Assembly: GCA_003550305.1 (NCBI GenBank)
Contig: QKYT01000165.1
Span: forward strand, 58,918 to 122,917
Source: Glomus cerebriforme
Lineage: Eukaryota > Glomeromycota > Glomeromycetes > Glomerales > Glomeraceae
Direction: 5' to 3'
Length of the DNA stretch: 64,000 bases
Shown piece after piece: positions 1 through 10,578 of the stretch (position 1 is its first letter; each line of letters begins with the position of its first letter). The position numbers were made by a program, and so were the translations under genes. Below the pieces are notes generated by a model. It did not search any database and was not told the origin of the DNA. It was given only the letters and a program-made list of their open reading frames with translations.

Positions 1-138
1 TACTATTAGAAATATCGGATTCATTGATCCGCCATGATGTATGAAAAAATAAGAAGCCTTATATCGGGCGAAACTTTATTATTAGACGATAAATTTAATA
101 CAGAGAATGTCACAATGTCACGTGTGTGCGCAGTAAAT

Positions 139-342
139 TTACCTAATCACCAATATTTTATCGATTTCGTCTTCGCCTAATTTTTGATATTGTCGAGGCG
201 GAAAAGGATTTGTTCTTCTGAATCTTATCTTCACCGATTTCGTTGAATAGCTCAAAAATTTGATAAGTTTCTCTGTATGATATTTTCTAATTTCTTTCGC
301 TAATGTGACAGACTCATTTACAGTTGCAATGGTATCTGACAC
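139..342 (-). pseudogene. SAM-like N-terminal fragment of a repeated Rhizophagus family
   Basis: About 67 open codons. The segment EIRKYHTEKLIKFL resembles the N-terminus of the better preserved gene at 5709-6837 (DEIKKYDMAKLIEYI), where it leads into a sterile-alpha-motif-like helical bundle. The expected first codon reads GTG, not ATG, so the start looks lost. A CCCTATAAAA box lies about 20 bases upstream, as in the paralogue. Only the first part of the domain is recognisable; the rest is arginine- and proline-rich and then stops. I call it a broken copy. Function of the family is unknown to me; the SAM-like reading is from residue pattern alone. Confidence 0.5.
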
Positions 343-547
343 AGTGTAAACGTTTTTATAGGGTCGGGTGAAAAGTGTTACGTTAGTGAAAAGAATTTTA
401 TTTACAAAAAAAAAGAAGAAATTATTTTGTCATACAGATTGTCATATGACCAACTATACACTTCGGAAATGTGCTTTATTTTTGTCACATGCAATTTATA
501 CAACGAAAAAGGATAGATGGATGATAATACTGATAATACATGAAATC

Positions 548-733
548 TTAAAAATTTCGACATGCTTTATTCTTTGGATGGCAATTATCTCCACATAGTA
601 AATTTTTACGTTGACATCCACATTGATTAGTTTTACACGTGCCCTTGCATCTACATTTTGACACCAATGTTTCTTGGTTAGTTCCTTAGTCAGATGATGT
701 ATCAGTTTCTCCTATAGATGATGTACTTGACAT
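548..733 (-). pseudogene. Cysteine-rich CXC-type tail, remnant
   Basis: Reading the minus strand from an ATG at 733 there is one internal TAA near 690, then a dense cysteine cluster of the form C-x-C-x3-C-x4-C-x-C-x6-C-x3-C-x6-C, ending at a TAA at 548-550. This spacing is like the zinc-binding CXC (tesmin/TSO1-like) tails found at the C-terminus of some transposon-encoded proteins. It lies 14 bases downstream of the stop of the CRN gene, in another frame. It may be a transposase or integrase tail left behind, or the former tail of the CRN gene. I found no transposase core next to it. Confidence 0.5.
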
Positions 734-746
734 TCCAGCAAGCAAC

Positions 747-2867
747 TTAAAGTTCAAATCGATTTCTAAGACATATTGTTTGAGACGTTGTCCAATCCAA
801 GATCCCAGATTCCAGATTCAGAGCACCTTCGTTATCAGTAGTAGAATATCTCTGCTTTGTATACTTATTGTATAACTGTCTTGGTACGACAAAATAATAA
901 TAGATATCACTTCCTGTTTCTAATTTGCTTTGAACTCTTTTCAACCCATTGATTTTAATAGGATGATTCATTGCAGTAGTCATTTGTAAGAAACAACTGG
1001 GTGCAACAATTGCATCTATCGATGGAAAGGTTTTATCTAACGGTCTAGAGTAATAATCGTTTTGGATCTCATTGATTTGAGTAAATAATATTAACTCACG
1101 TGGTTGAAAATCAACATTGTCTTCAAATTTTGTATCTAAAGAACGACGTTTGAAAGTTCCTCCATTTCTTAAAATTCGGTGAGCAATCTGCTCAAAAATA
1201 CAACCCAATACTGGGTTACTTTCACCCCCGTCCAATTAATTTTTTCTTTATATTAAGAATCACCTCATGAGCTACGTAATCAGATGCAAATTTTATAACT
1301 GTTTCCGTATAGGGCACACTCTTATCGACTTGAATTTGAGGTTGATCGGGTAATGGATCAGTAAGAGGTTGAACGGATGATGATTCGGGTAATGGATCAT
1401 TAAGAGGTTGAACGGATGATGATGATTCGGGTAATGGATTATTAGGAGGTTGATCGGATAATGATTCAAGTAATAGAACGGACAGATCAATAGGAACTTG
1501 AGGATCAATATTATCATTATCTTCAGGAAAGTTCGTCCAGATATGAATTATTTTGTGACTAATTTCATCATTAGCATCGTCTTCTCCAATAAATCTCAAT
1601 ATGCTCTCATTGCATTTTGTTATTGCTTTTTTAAGCTGTTTTTGAGTACTTAAATTGGTAGCACCTTCCAAAATATACCTAGGGATTCCTCCCCATTTAA
1701 GATATAATTCTCGAACTTTTCCTTCAGAAATATCTGTGAAAATATTAGTTCTACATGTATTTATTTCATCCCAGGACCACACCGGCATGTACCGTACATC
1801 TGGATGGCGCTTATCAAAATCTGAATAATGACTTTTGTATGGGGAACAAATTAGAACCATTTTGGCACTGGCTTCACAATTGTCCGGTACTTTTCCATCT
1901 ACGATATACCAGACGGTTGGATTTGACTGGTGTCCTCTAATTATATGAGCGTCTTTGGTTCTATGAAGATAAGCAACTTGTTTTTCTTCTTGACCAAATA
2001 AAATAACAAATCCTTTCAAAGTTTTGACGTCGTATATAACTGTTTTACCCTGTTTCACAAGATAATATATTAGATAGTAACCGAAAAAGGTTTTNCCGAT
2101 GCCGGGATTACCAGAAAGANGNAGATCTCTTGTTTTATCATCAATAACAATCTTGAGCAGGTCATCATAGCATTTGCGAACAAATAGCTTTGAAGGTTTA
2201 TGTAACATCCCGAGAAAACTGATATCTCCGGACACCATAAAAAACGGTGACTTCACATAATCATATTCTGTAGTTTTTAAAGCCTGCCAAAAAGCCTTCA
2301 GAGATTTCTCATCTACCTCTTCAGTTTCATCTGTATCCTCAATATCATATCTTGCGCGCTTTCTATGANGTTCTAATAGAAATAGATGTATAGACACAAG
2401 TTAATATTCAAATGAAAGAAAGCATGGAANGTTAATATGACACAATAAAGGTAAAATTAAACAACGGCTAACAAAAAAAATCAATTCAAGTTGCATTGAA
2501 TTTATTACGACTCACTTACCAGCAACGGGTTGCTCTACGATAACGCAAATGTGTTTTTTGGGCGGGTTTGACGATAAGAAGCAGGAAAGAAAAGCACAAG
2601 AATAAGTAAGTATTCGGTATTAATGGCGAATATAACAACACAGACAAATCATAGGAACATACCCGGAGCAGATTTCTTCGATAGGCCTCTCAAGTATTTA
2701 AGCTTAGCGCTATTTGTTTGCCAGAGATTACATAAGTTTTCCACCTCAACTAATATAGTATCATTGCCGGTAAGATATATGAATAAATTAGCCTCCTCAT
2801 CCTCACTTAATTGATTAGGCTCTTGGTCGAGACTTCGAACAATATTAAGAATATTAATAAGTGACAT
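747..2867 (-). pseudogene. Crinkler (CRN) effector: P-loop NTPase + REase-type module, frameshifted
   Basis: CRN proteins are secreted or nucleus-targeted effectors of oomycetes and fungi that share ancestry with RHS/transposon toxins. The long exon (2372 down to about 1222) carries a Walker A loop (LSGNPGI-x-KT; N bases at 2095, 2120 and 2122 hide three codons), a block ending WYIVDGK, then CSPYKSHYSDF and WGGIPRYIL, all typical of the CRN NTPase. A proline/serine repeat follows. The restriction-endonuclease-like module (SIDAIVAP, QMT, YYYFVVP) lies at 747-1235 in a different frame, overlapping the first by 14 bases beside a run of five G. Upstream, an ATG at 2867 opens a 68-codon exon ending at 2663 in GTATGT; joined to the acceptor at 2373 the phase fits (290-base intron). 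That first exon does not resemble the usual ubiquitin-like CRN header. The break may be real or a homopolymer assembly error. Confidence 0.8.
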
Positions 2868-3166
2868 TATTTTTATCTGATTTTTGCGTAAAAAAATAGT
2901 TTCACAAGTGGTTCGAAAAAGAAAGATGTTGGGTGATTGATACATATATAAGAAATAGATTGTCGCACAGATTGATCTGACTCATCAGTAATCATGCTTC
3001 ATATAAAAAAAGTGCTAAACTTTGCGCGCGTCACAGTCTCAGGATTTCATAGTTTTTACATATCAGGTGATAAGCGAGAAGAATATTCACGGTACTTTAT
3101 AAGTGATAAAAAAAATAAATACAAGCGCGAGAGTACACGATAAAGCTTCTATGCTATAATTGCGAA

Positions 3167-3715
3167 CTATAATTTTTTGCTTGAAGTGTTGCAGGTAAGA
3201 CAATAATCCAACTTATCTTGGGAATACAACTTCACTAATTCAGGATCATAAGGGAGCTGATTCCCATTCTCGTGGTACCATGAGCCGTGTAATCCATAAT
3301 TCCCATGTTTTCCATCACAAATAGGACATGATGAGCTCCACGGTTGAGCAGATACAAAATTATAATTATCAATCCCCCTAAAACTATTTTGAAATTTCAA
3401 GTATGGAAAGTGCTCTAAGACGGATTTGATAATTAATTCTGGATTGGGTCTGACTTCAAAAGTTATAGGCCCTTTTTCTTTACATTGCTCAGAAGAAGAT
3501 AAATAGGATACTTTGTTTTCTGGCTTCAAATTTATGAGAAGACCAGCTTCTGATGCATGCACTTCTGATAATTACCATGGCTCATGCCCAGTTTCTTTTT
3601 TATATTTTTTTGTATAAGCTGGACCGAATCTTATCCGTCAAAATGCTTGGTAACCAGTTAATTTGGCATGCCAATCCAGATATTCGGGAGTTAATATTTT
3701 ATCGGACTTGGTCAT
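3167..3715 (-). pseudogene. Zinc-knuckle protein of a repeated Rhizophagus family, broken
   Basis: A start at 3715 (MTKSDKILTPEYLDW...) is followed by two in-frame stops, TGA near 3655 and TAA near 3577, before a 131-codon open stretch. The stretch contains a C-P-I-C-D-G-K-H-G knuckle and a final Y-C-L-T-C, four cysteines and a histidine placed to bind zinc. A TATAAAAA box lies 8 bases before the ATG. The knuckle region is paralogous to the one in the gene just downstream at 3829 (both have F-x-x-L/Y..., then CP-x-C-x3-HG). I recognise it as a lineage-repeated family of unknown function; single-strand nucleic acid binding is a guess from the knuckle. Confidence 0.55.
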
Positions 3716-3828
3716 ATTGCTTTTTATATGAATCAATTTAAATTTAATTGGGTAATAGTTGACCTGTAAAAAAAAATATCACATAATGAAGTGTGAGTAA
3801 ATGTAGTATTATAATATAAATAATAAGA

Positions 3829-5460
3829 CTATGCAGTTATCTCAATTTCACGCTGTTCACATTTAATAAAATAGGATCCAGTTTTATATCTACCTTCTAT
3901 GCTTTCTTCATCACCATGGTTTAACTTACACAATGGGCATGATGTCTTGTCAGTAATTCCATAATAATCAAAATTTTCACTACTAAATTCTCTATATAAA
4001 TTAGGATATTGATCCAATGTTTTGCTATGAAAATAGGATCGATCATAAGTTGGTTTAGATTGGGCTTGTATATTAGTCCGATTGGTTTTTGATGTAGGTG
4101 GAGTGCTTATCCCAACATCTGGTGATTTTTTTTATTCAGACTTGTTTGATTCAGCCGGTAGGTCACGTACACATGAACAATTGTTCACATTAATCAATTT
4201 TTGAGATTTGGTTAGTTTATCAGTATAAAAATTTATTATATTCTGAATTTGTGTATCAGTTAGCCTAGAGATCGCATCAGCGCTACATGTAACTACTCCA
4301 ATTTTATCTATTCCTATTCCTTTGAATAATGTATAGATGTTTTTAGCCTTTTATGTCATCTTACGCAAATACTTTCTCTTTTACTAGGAAAATACAGCTC
4401 TATTTTATTATAAATCTGCGTTTTTGCCATTTGATCGCTAATATTATTTCTAGAACTAAGGGTTACAACCTTTTTTTCATATTTCTCACTATAGTAATAC
4501 TATCATAATTTTTCTTTCTGACCAGTTTTTTTAGCCTTGTCAAATAAATGAGCTAAATGAGATACAGAACCTGAAGTTAGATCAGTATCAACTGGAATAT
4601 CTGGAATATGTTTGTTAGATATAGAATTTGATAAGGATGTGAAATTATGACAACTAATAAATTCAAGTAATTCACATATTAAATCTTATTTATAGGGAAT
4701 TTTTTTGGGCAGAGTGTCCTGCTTATTTCCAGAAGATAATTTCAACTCACAGGACATCGCTGACTCTGCAGATGATTCCTTTAGAATCAATTTTTTGGTT
4801 ACCTGTTCTGGGAGAATTATAAGTTCAGTGTTAGTTATAGAGAGGTCTATTATACAACTGGTGTTAATTGCTGAGGATGATTTTTGGATAATCAATTTAC
4901 TCTGAAGCTTTTTTTCCTGCTTTCTCTGCCTAATATTATTACTAACCTTTTTCTTATATACCTCATCCAAGAAAGCATCCGTTTTCCTATCCTCTAATGA
5001 TCTTCCTTGATGGTTCACTTTAGTAATCATCTTTTCAATTTGCAGAAGTTTACACTGTTTGAGCTTTGCTATAACTGAGTCAGATACGTTGGCAGGTTCT
5101 TCAGAAATAAAATCACCTATTTCTTATCTTCTATTGACTTGGTATTAACATCATTTTGCTAGTCTATTATAGAGTCAGATATACTAATAGCTGATACATC
5201 TGCTATCACTTTCTTACCATTCTGTAATTGCCCATTTATTTCAGTAACATCCTGTTCTAATATTACAAATCTGGCCTCAAACTTTCTGACTCTAGATTTG
5301 AGTTCAGTATTCTTAATATCACGCTTGGCATCTTTCTCCATAATCTGCTTTAGAAGTTTAGTATTTCTGACCTCAATCTTAGCTTTCTCAGCTTCAAGCT
5401 TGGCATTCTTAGCTTCAAACTCGCTAAGCACTGTCTTAATAATTCAAGCTCTGATGACAT
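3829..5460 (-). pseudogene. Coiled-coil + zinc-knuckle protein of a repeated Rhizophagus family, broken
   Basis: The start at 5460 (MSSELELLRQ) runs into a leucine/glutamate/lysine heptad coiled coil (5159-5431). A Ser-rich linker follows, then a basic stretch with SLEDRKTDAFLDEVYKKK (about 5000), a segment HLAHLFDKAKKTGQKE, a helical Arg/Lys block near 4330-4480, then GVVTCSADAISRLTDTQIQNI, and finally a C-P-L-C-K-L-N-H-G knuckle at about 3920 ending at 3829. This domain order is one I recognise from many copies in R. irregularis. Here it is spread over all three minus frames with at least three frameshifts and several stops, so this copy cannot be translated as it stands. No function is known to me; the knuckle and coiled coil suggest a multimeric nucleic-acid or protein-binding role. 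Confidence 0.6.
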
Positions 5461-5708
5461 GGTCTATAAAACTATGTACTATAAATAAGCATTCAAAATA
5501 AAAAAAATTATGTGGCGTAAATAATTGTTTACACTGATCACTTTTGCCAAAAAAAATATTTTATTAATTCATGCGAAAAATAAATATAAAGCTTAGGACT
5601 TTGCCCGTGATACATAACGTCTATGCTAGTCTTCCATACAATTATTTTTTCTTGATTATCTCTTTTACATGACACTTTTTAGTTATTAGTTTCTTGCTAT
5701 CTACTACT

Positions 5709-6837
5709 TTATTCTTTAATAAACCAACTATAATCCCTAAGATCCTTTTCACATTCGGCTAAATTCTCAAGAATATTTTCTATTAGTGAAATTCGATATT
5801 CAGTCCTGCTTGTACAGTAGATGTTCTCAGTACTATGAAGAATAAAGTACCAATCAGTTCCAGTACTGACTATATTATAGATGTAGACATAGTCAGAATC
5901 GAATGCCTCATCCACCTTTCTTTTTTTCTTGTTCATATTTATATTCATCTGAGAAAAATAAAGAAATAAGTTAGCAATAGCCCATAATCATCTTATAGTG
6001 AGCGAGTTAGTAGAATTTGTTATACTTACATCATAAGCACTTTAACATTGTAGTAAATTTTAGCAGATACCCATAGTTGCTTGATTCTATTTGCCTTTGG
6101 TTATACAAATTATTTCTTCCAGCATCTCGCTAATAATTTTTTTGATGATATAGTCGAGCGACATAGCCTGTATTTTCTTCACCAATTATATTTGCCTGAG
6201 ATGTGATTACTAAGTCACCGAGAATACTTACAGCCATGTGTAAGATTGTAAAATGTATTTGCACTGCATAGCTTTGTTACTATCTACAACTGGACCCATA
6301 TTTTTTATTCTACAAAGGATATCCTCAATGCATAACTTAAATTCAGAAGCACTTTCATTGATATTGTGAGTGGCTATATTATGATATGTGAGCTTGAAAT
6401 ATATAAAAAAGAATTCCTTTAATCTGATATTACTTACGTGATATGAACTGTGAAATGCGAGTTATATCTCTGCTAACAATCCCATATTTCTCCAGCATCT
6501 CACCCAACTTTTTCTTAGTCTTGTACAAGAAGAACGACTCAACTTTTTATCTTTACACTCCTTAGCAAACTTTACAAGTCTTTTAGCTGGTTCCAATTTC
6601 ATTCCATAATGTTCAAGCTCTTTTTGGATCAAGTCAAAGAAGTTCAGACCATCCATTCTCTCATTTTTGACTATATCGAAGTCATCCTTTACAAGATTTA
6701 GGCTCTACCTTCACAAATATATATTCTATAAGTTTGGCCATATCATATTTTTTAATTTCATCCACTAGCAAGACCGTCTTATCAGCAACAGTAGTGAAGG
6801 TGGAAGCTGGAGTATAAGGTGTACTAGTTTCAGACAT
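5709..6837 (-). pseudogene. SAM-like + nuclease-like protein of a repeated Rhizophagus family, broken
   Basis: From an ATG at 6837, a low-complexity leader is followed by VDEIKKYDMAKLIEYI and, after two stops, MDGLNFFDLIQKELEHYGMKLEPAKRLVKFAKECKDKKL (6540-6656). The spacing of L, G and PA is like a sterile alpha motif. The middle (KNMGPVVDSNKAMQCKYI..., 6180-6330) is the region that in better copies I recall ends in a D...E-G-K pattern like a PD-(D/E)XK nuclease; here that core is scrambled. The tail (5709-5948) holds YIYNIVSTGTDWYFILHS. Multiple stops and shifts make it a pseudogene. Part of the family description is from memory and should be confirmed by alignment. Confidence 0.55.
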
Positions 6838-6852
6838 AGTACTTTTATAGGG
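6838..6852 (-). promoter_or_regulatory. TATA-type box directly before start codon
   Basis: On the minus strand CCCTATAAAAGTACT abuts the ATG at 6837. Comparable boxes sit before the other accessory genes: CCCTATAAAAACG before the fragment at 342, TTTTATAGACC before 5460, CATATAAAAAGCAAT before 3715 and AGATAAAAATA before 2867. The shared placement within about 5-20 bases of the start suggests very short leaders. The AT-rich background weakens any single case. Confidence 0.35.
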
Positions 6853-7120
6853 ATATTTGATTCAGACAAAAAAAATAGTATTACTTTCTGGAGTGAGTTA
6901 AATTATTTCTGGGATGGAAAAAAACAAGCGCTAATATATGTTTTTATATCACACAAGAATTACATCATTTCACATGACCCATTTCTCATACACTAGTAAG
7001 ATAATACTTTATTTATGAAATAAAAAAAAATGTTGCCAAAAGCCAGCCTACATTACATAAAAATTGCAAATATATCGCTATATGATAATGAAATATAGAT
7101 AAAAAAATTCTAACTAGTCA

Positions 7121-7398
7121 TTAGGGAAGAATCTGGATATGGATACAGTCTTCATCATCAGGTGTCTTGTTAAAATAAGAAAAAATCCTATTTTCTGTTC
7201 GCATAGACTTCTCTTCAGAATAAATTTGGCAGAGGAAGTCATTATGGTTGATTGACCTCAGCTTCTTTCTTACTTCTTCTTCAAGATCAGAGACTTTTTT
7301 ATCCTTAGAAATCTCAATCATGAAAAGTATATTTTTATTTCTGACATTATGATAGTAGAATTAAGACTCACAATATCATTATCTGTGCTAGTAGACAT
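7121..7398 (-). pseudogene. Orphan Crinkler-type ubiquitin-like header
   Basis: An ATG at 7398 (MSTSTDNDIVSLNSTII) is typical of Rhizophagus CRN N-termini. A one-base frame change near 7325 leads into IEISKDKKVSDLEEEVRKKL..., then NRIFSYFNKTPDDEDCIHIQILP and a stop. The pattern 'I-x-I-x-K-D-K-x-V-x-x-L' followed about 40 residues later by acidic residues and I/H-I-x-I-x-x-P is that of the ubiquitin-like CRN header, which carries delivery and processing signals in the family. No NTPase or nuclease follows downstream, so this is a header without its effector. Confidence is moderate because the header family is very divergent. Confidence 0.5.
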
Positions 7399-7718
7399 CT
7401 TATTTTTTAAATACAAGGTTCATGGTGAGAAAAAAATTCGCTCTCATACATACACAACTTCTGGCATATACATACTTTAAATTTTTTTTGCTAGAAGTTA
7501 GCTGAACTTCCACATACTCCTACATGTTTTATATCTTACTAGAAAAAGTTAGGAAGATAAGAAGAATGATTAGCATTATTGTATGATGCTAAGAGCTTCA
7601 TAACTGAAGGCGCTAAAGCAAAAGCACATGTAAACGAAATCCTCTTATCTTTTCACATGATCTACCAGAGAAATATATAGTTGGTCTTACATCTAGCGAT
7701 CTTAAAATTGTGAGTCCC

Positions 7719-7901
7719 TTAGCCTTTCATAATATATGCCTTTGTTGGTACTATTAACTTATAAGGTAGGTCTTGTATTACAACTAGACCTTCTTTCATA
7801 TTTTTTTCATATTTGTTTGAAGAAAAAAATAAGAATAGTAATTTCTTTTTGCTTGATATGTAAAAAATTTTTCTGTCACACAGACCTACTTGTGTGATCA
7901 T
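7719..7901 (-). pseudogene. Unrecognised coding remnant
   Basis: Sixty open codons on the minus strand (FYISSKKKLLFLFF, then MKEGLVVIQDLPYKLIVPTKAYIMKG). Beyond the stop the same frame continues with GTHNFKIA, which hints at a longer former reading frame. It follows the remnant at 7968-8700 on the same strand and could be its downstream part. I do not recognise a domain. Confidence 0.3.
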
Positions 7902-7967
7902 TTATTTTGTCGTATAATTTGGCCGAAGGCACAGTGTATAGCTTAACAAATTCTTTCAAGCTGGTGA

Positions 7968-8700
7968 TCACTTCTCCAGACTAGCATTAATCGAACTGCT
8001 TGGAAAATTGGAATCAGAAATATCAAACATTTTACTCACATCACTTTTAAATAATTTTACAAGGTTTTCTAGTCCCTCCAAATTTTTTTCAAATACTTTG
8101 ATTGCTTCCTCCCGGCTCGCTAGGTAAATTATTGGATAATTCTTTTTTACTTGATCCTCTGGAACCCTTTCAGCTTGGCGTTCGCTTTTCATTTCTACCT
8201 TGTACTACAGAAATTAGTCTAATTATTGAGAAGAAAAAATAAAATTATGCAATATTTAGTCGATTATGCTAAACACCTTTGGCCTGCTCCAGACTAATTA
8301 GATCAAACTGCTCAGGTTAGATTCCTTCTAGGTTTCACCTTCTTATTACCAGATTTTTTCTTCATACACTTTACTTTGTGAATCCTCTTTTCTGAAATGA
8401 TAGGTGCTTTGCATGGTGCATAATCTGAATCAGATTCCTCAGATTTCACCATTATTGTAATAGTTTCTTTAGCTGAACTTGACTCAGATGAATCTATTAA
8501 TTCTTTGCCAGCCTCTAGGCCAGTTTGTTCTTTTACATAATTTCCTATCCAGTCTACAGATCTTTCAAGTTTTTTGAGTTAAGAATGATAATCATGTAAT
8601 TTTTTCTTTAAGAATTAATCACTTCTGCATTCTGCCCATTCGCTTTAAATATCTTTTTTAATTTCTTCATTTGTTCACAAGGCATACTATTATTCGATGA
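7968..8700 (-). pseudogene. Unrecognised lysine-rich/acidic gene remnant
   Basis: Starting near 8685 (MPCEQMKKLKKIFKANG) the minus strand codes in pieces, with frame changes, for SVDWIGNYVKEQTGLEAGKEL, an acidic serine stretch, a basic stretch ending in KKKSGNKKVKPRR, and, from an ATG at 8192, a 74-residue end including YLASREEAIKVFEKNLEGLENLVKLFKSDVSKMF. The alternation of acidic and basic tracts suggests a nuclear, DNA- or histone-contacting protein, but that is inference only. The KSDVSKMF segment is similar to KSDINEMF in the remnant at 9007-9230, so the two may be copies of one family. Confidence 0.4.
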
Positions 8701-8748
8701 ATACTTGGTCCTAGAGGTATTCTTTCATTTGTCTACTATCTTTTCTAT

Positions 8749-9539
8749 AACTGAATATTTATTGCATCAGAAAAAAAAACTCCCTTGATCTATAGATCTG
8801 CAGAAGATGGCCTACCTGATTAATCATCACTGTCCTAAACTGGACTATACTCCAAAATATCTACATAATTCAGGATAATCAAACACGCCTACAACCCTGT
8901 TTTTCTTTATATTCTTTACAATGATAAAGCCTGTTATCCTATTATATGTGTGCTCATATTTGGCTAGATTGCATAATGGCAAATACTGTGTAGGGTTAGT
9001 AGTAAACTTACCTGCAGACTTGCAGATAATTTGCCCAATTCAATTATTCTTTTTCCAAATGAATATGAGAAATAAGGAACATTTCGTTTATATCACTTTT
9101 TAATATTTTTTCTAAATCTTCGGGTACTATAGTTTTATATAGATAATAGATTTCTTGGGCAATTGTTTTAAGATTTTGATGTATTTTAGTTACATTATGT
9201 TCCAATTATAATGGACTCTTTAATATTTATGATAATGTATATCTTTTCTTTTTCTGAATCTGTGTAATATTTTTTAGAAATATTGTTACCTCTAATATTA
9301 TAAACTTAATTAATTTTTCATTTCAAACAAAAAGAAAAAAAGTTAAAGATAAAGGAATCAAGAGAATGATTAGACATAATAACGTGTCCTTTTCTAATTG
9401 TTTATTATTATAAACATGAAAGTTATTACTATATATAATAAACATAAATTTTAAGCGATAAATTATACCTCGCTTAGAAGTCATTTTTATATATTTGGAA
9501 AAAAAATAAACTGAATATTTATCATATCAGAAAAAAAAA
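8749..9539. repeat. Direct repeat pair flanking a small remnant
   Basis: AACTGAATATTTAT followed by a few variable bases, then ATCAGAAAAAAAAA, occurs at 8749-8779 and again at 9509-9539. Both copies have a TTCTGCA motif nearby on the minus strand. They bracket the remnant at 9007-9230. They may be shared splice/terminator sequence of paralogous genes or ends of a duplicated segment. Confidence 0.4.
9007..9230 (-). pseudogene. Exon fragment of an unrecognised repeated family
   Basis: Minus-strand codons read VTKIHQNLKTIAQEI, then VPEDLEKILKSDINEMF, one TAA, and then LNWANYLQVC up to a GTAAGT donor near 9010. The open helical stretch followed in frame by a consensus donor suggests a true exon with one stop mutation. 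A possible next exon lies after an AAACAG acceptor near 8905 and ends at a GTAGGC near 8820, but it carries several stops. No function recognised. Confidence 0.4.
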
Positions 9540-10578
9540 TATAATAATTATGTAAGTGCTATGCAGAAGTCATCATTAGTCTAGTTTATTGCTGGGAGCT
9601 GGCTATATGAAACATACTTTCATTTTGATATTTCTCTGAAAACTTGGCTTTTATAGCTCTTTTTTCAGCCTCTTCATGGAAGATACCATCTTTGACCATA
9701 TTCTTATAAATCATATTATGCCAATGCCTATATGGTAAAGTAGTTATCTCATCTGATAATATCCAGCGCTTAGTATCTATGGGGCAGAGTGTCTTCTTTT
9801 CTGACTTGATCAGAGATAATATATGATCCTTTGATCAGATACCTACATTCTTTGCATAGAATACTTCCTTACCAAAGAGGCAGTCCCGATATACTTGGGT
9901 CATAGGATCGAAAACTTTAGATTGGTCTACTAGATCATCTAGCAAAGTCCTACCTAAGGATAAGAAGTATATATCAGTTGCCATCTTGTCTATACCTTTC
10001 TTACTAACCTCTTTATGTCTAAAATTTTGGTCTTATTTGCTAAGATATAGTGGTAAGTCTTGGCTTAAATATGCATTGATAATGAAATTGCTTTACCAGA
10101 AGTCTCGTCCTTATATTTGCCAATAGTTATATCCCCATTAAGATTAAAGAGATCAGGTCACTCAGTCATATCTTTATAAATGTCTTCAGTTTTGACATGA
10201 TATATAAAGGAGTCTGTATTTATATAGCCAAGCTGGAATTTATCTCCATATTTTTCCTTCACATATCCATACCAGAATTTATACATGTGAAGCTTGCTAA
10301 GTCTCAAAACAGATGATCCAACTATGATAGGCTTGTTGAGAGTCACGCTAGCCTTTTCCATATGTACTCCTACTAATATAGGTCTAAGTGATCTAGCATA
10401 TTTGAAAGATGGTTTACGGATCTTTTTCAAAAAAGCTTTTTCATCTCGCTCATTATTATTCTTCATAATCTTGACATTTTGGTACTTGCGAACATTCTCC
10501 ATAGTCTTGCCATATACTGATACATTCATAAGTTTGAAAAAGCTACTCAGGAATGTATTTCCAGCTTTTTTAGCCTTA

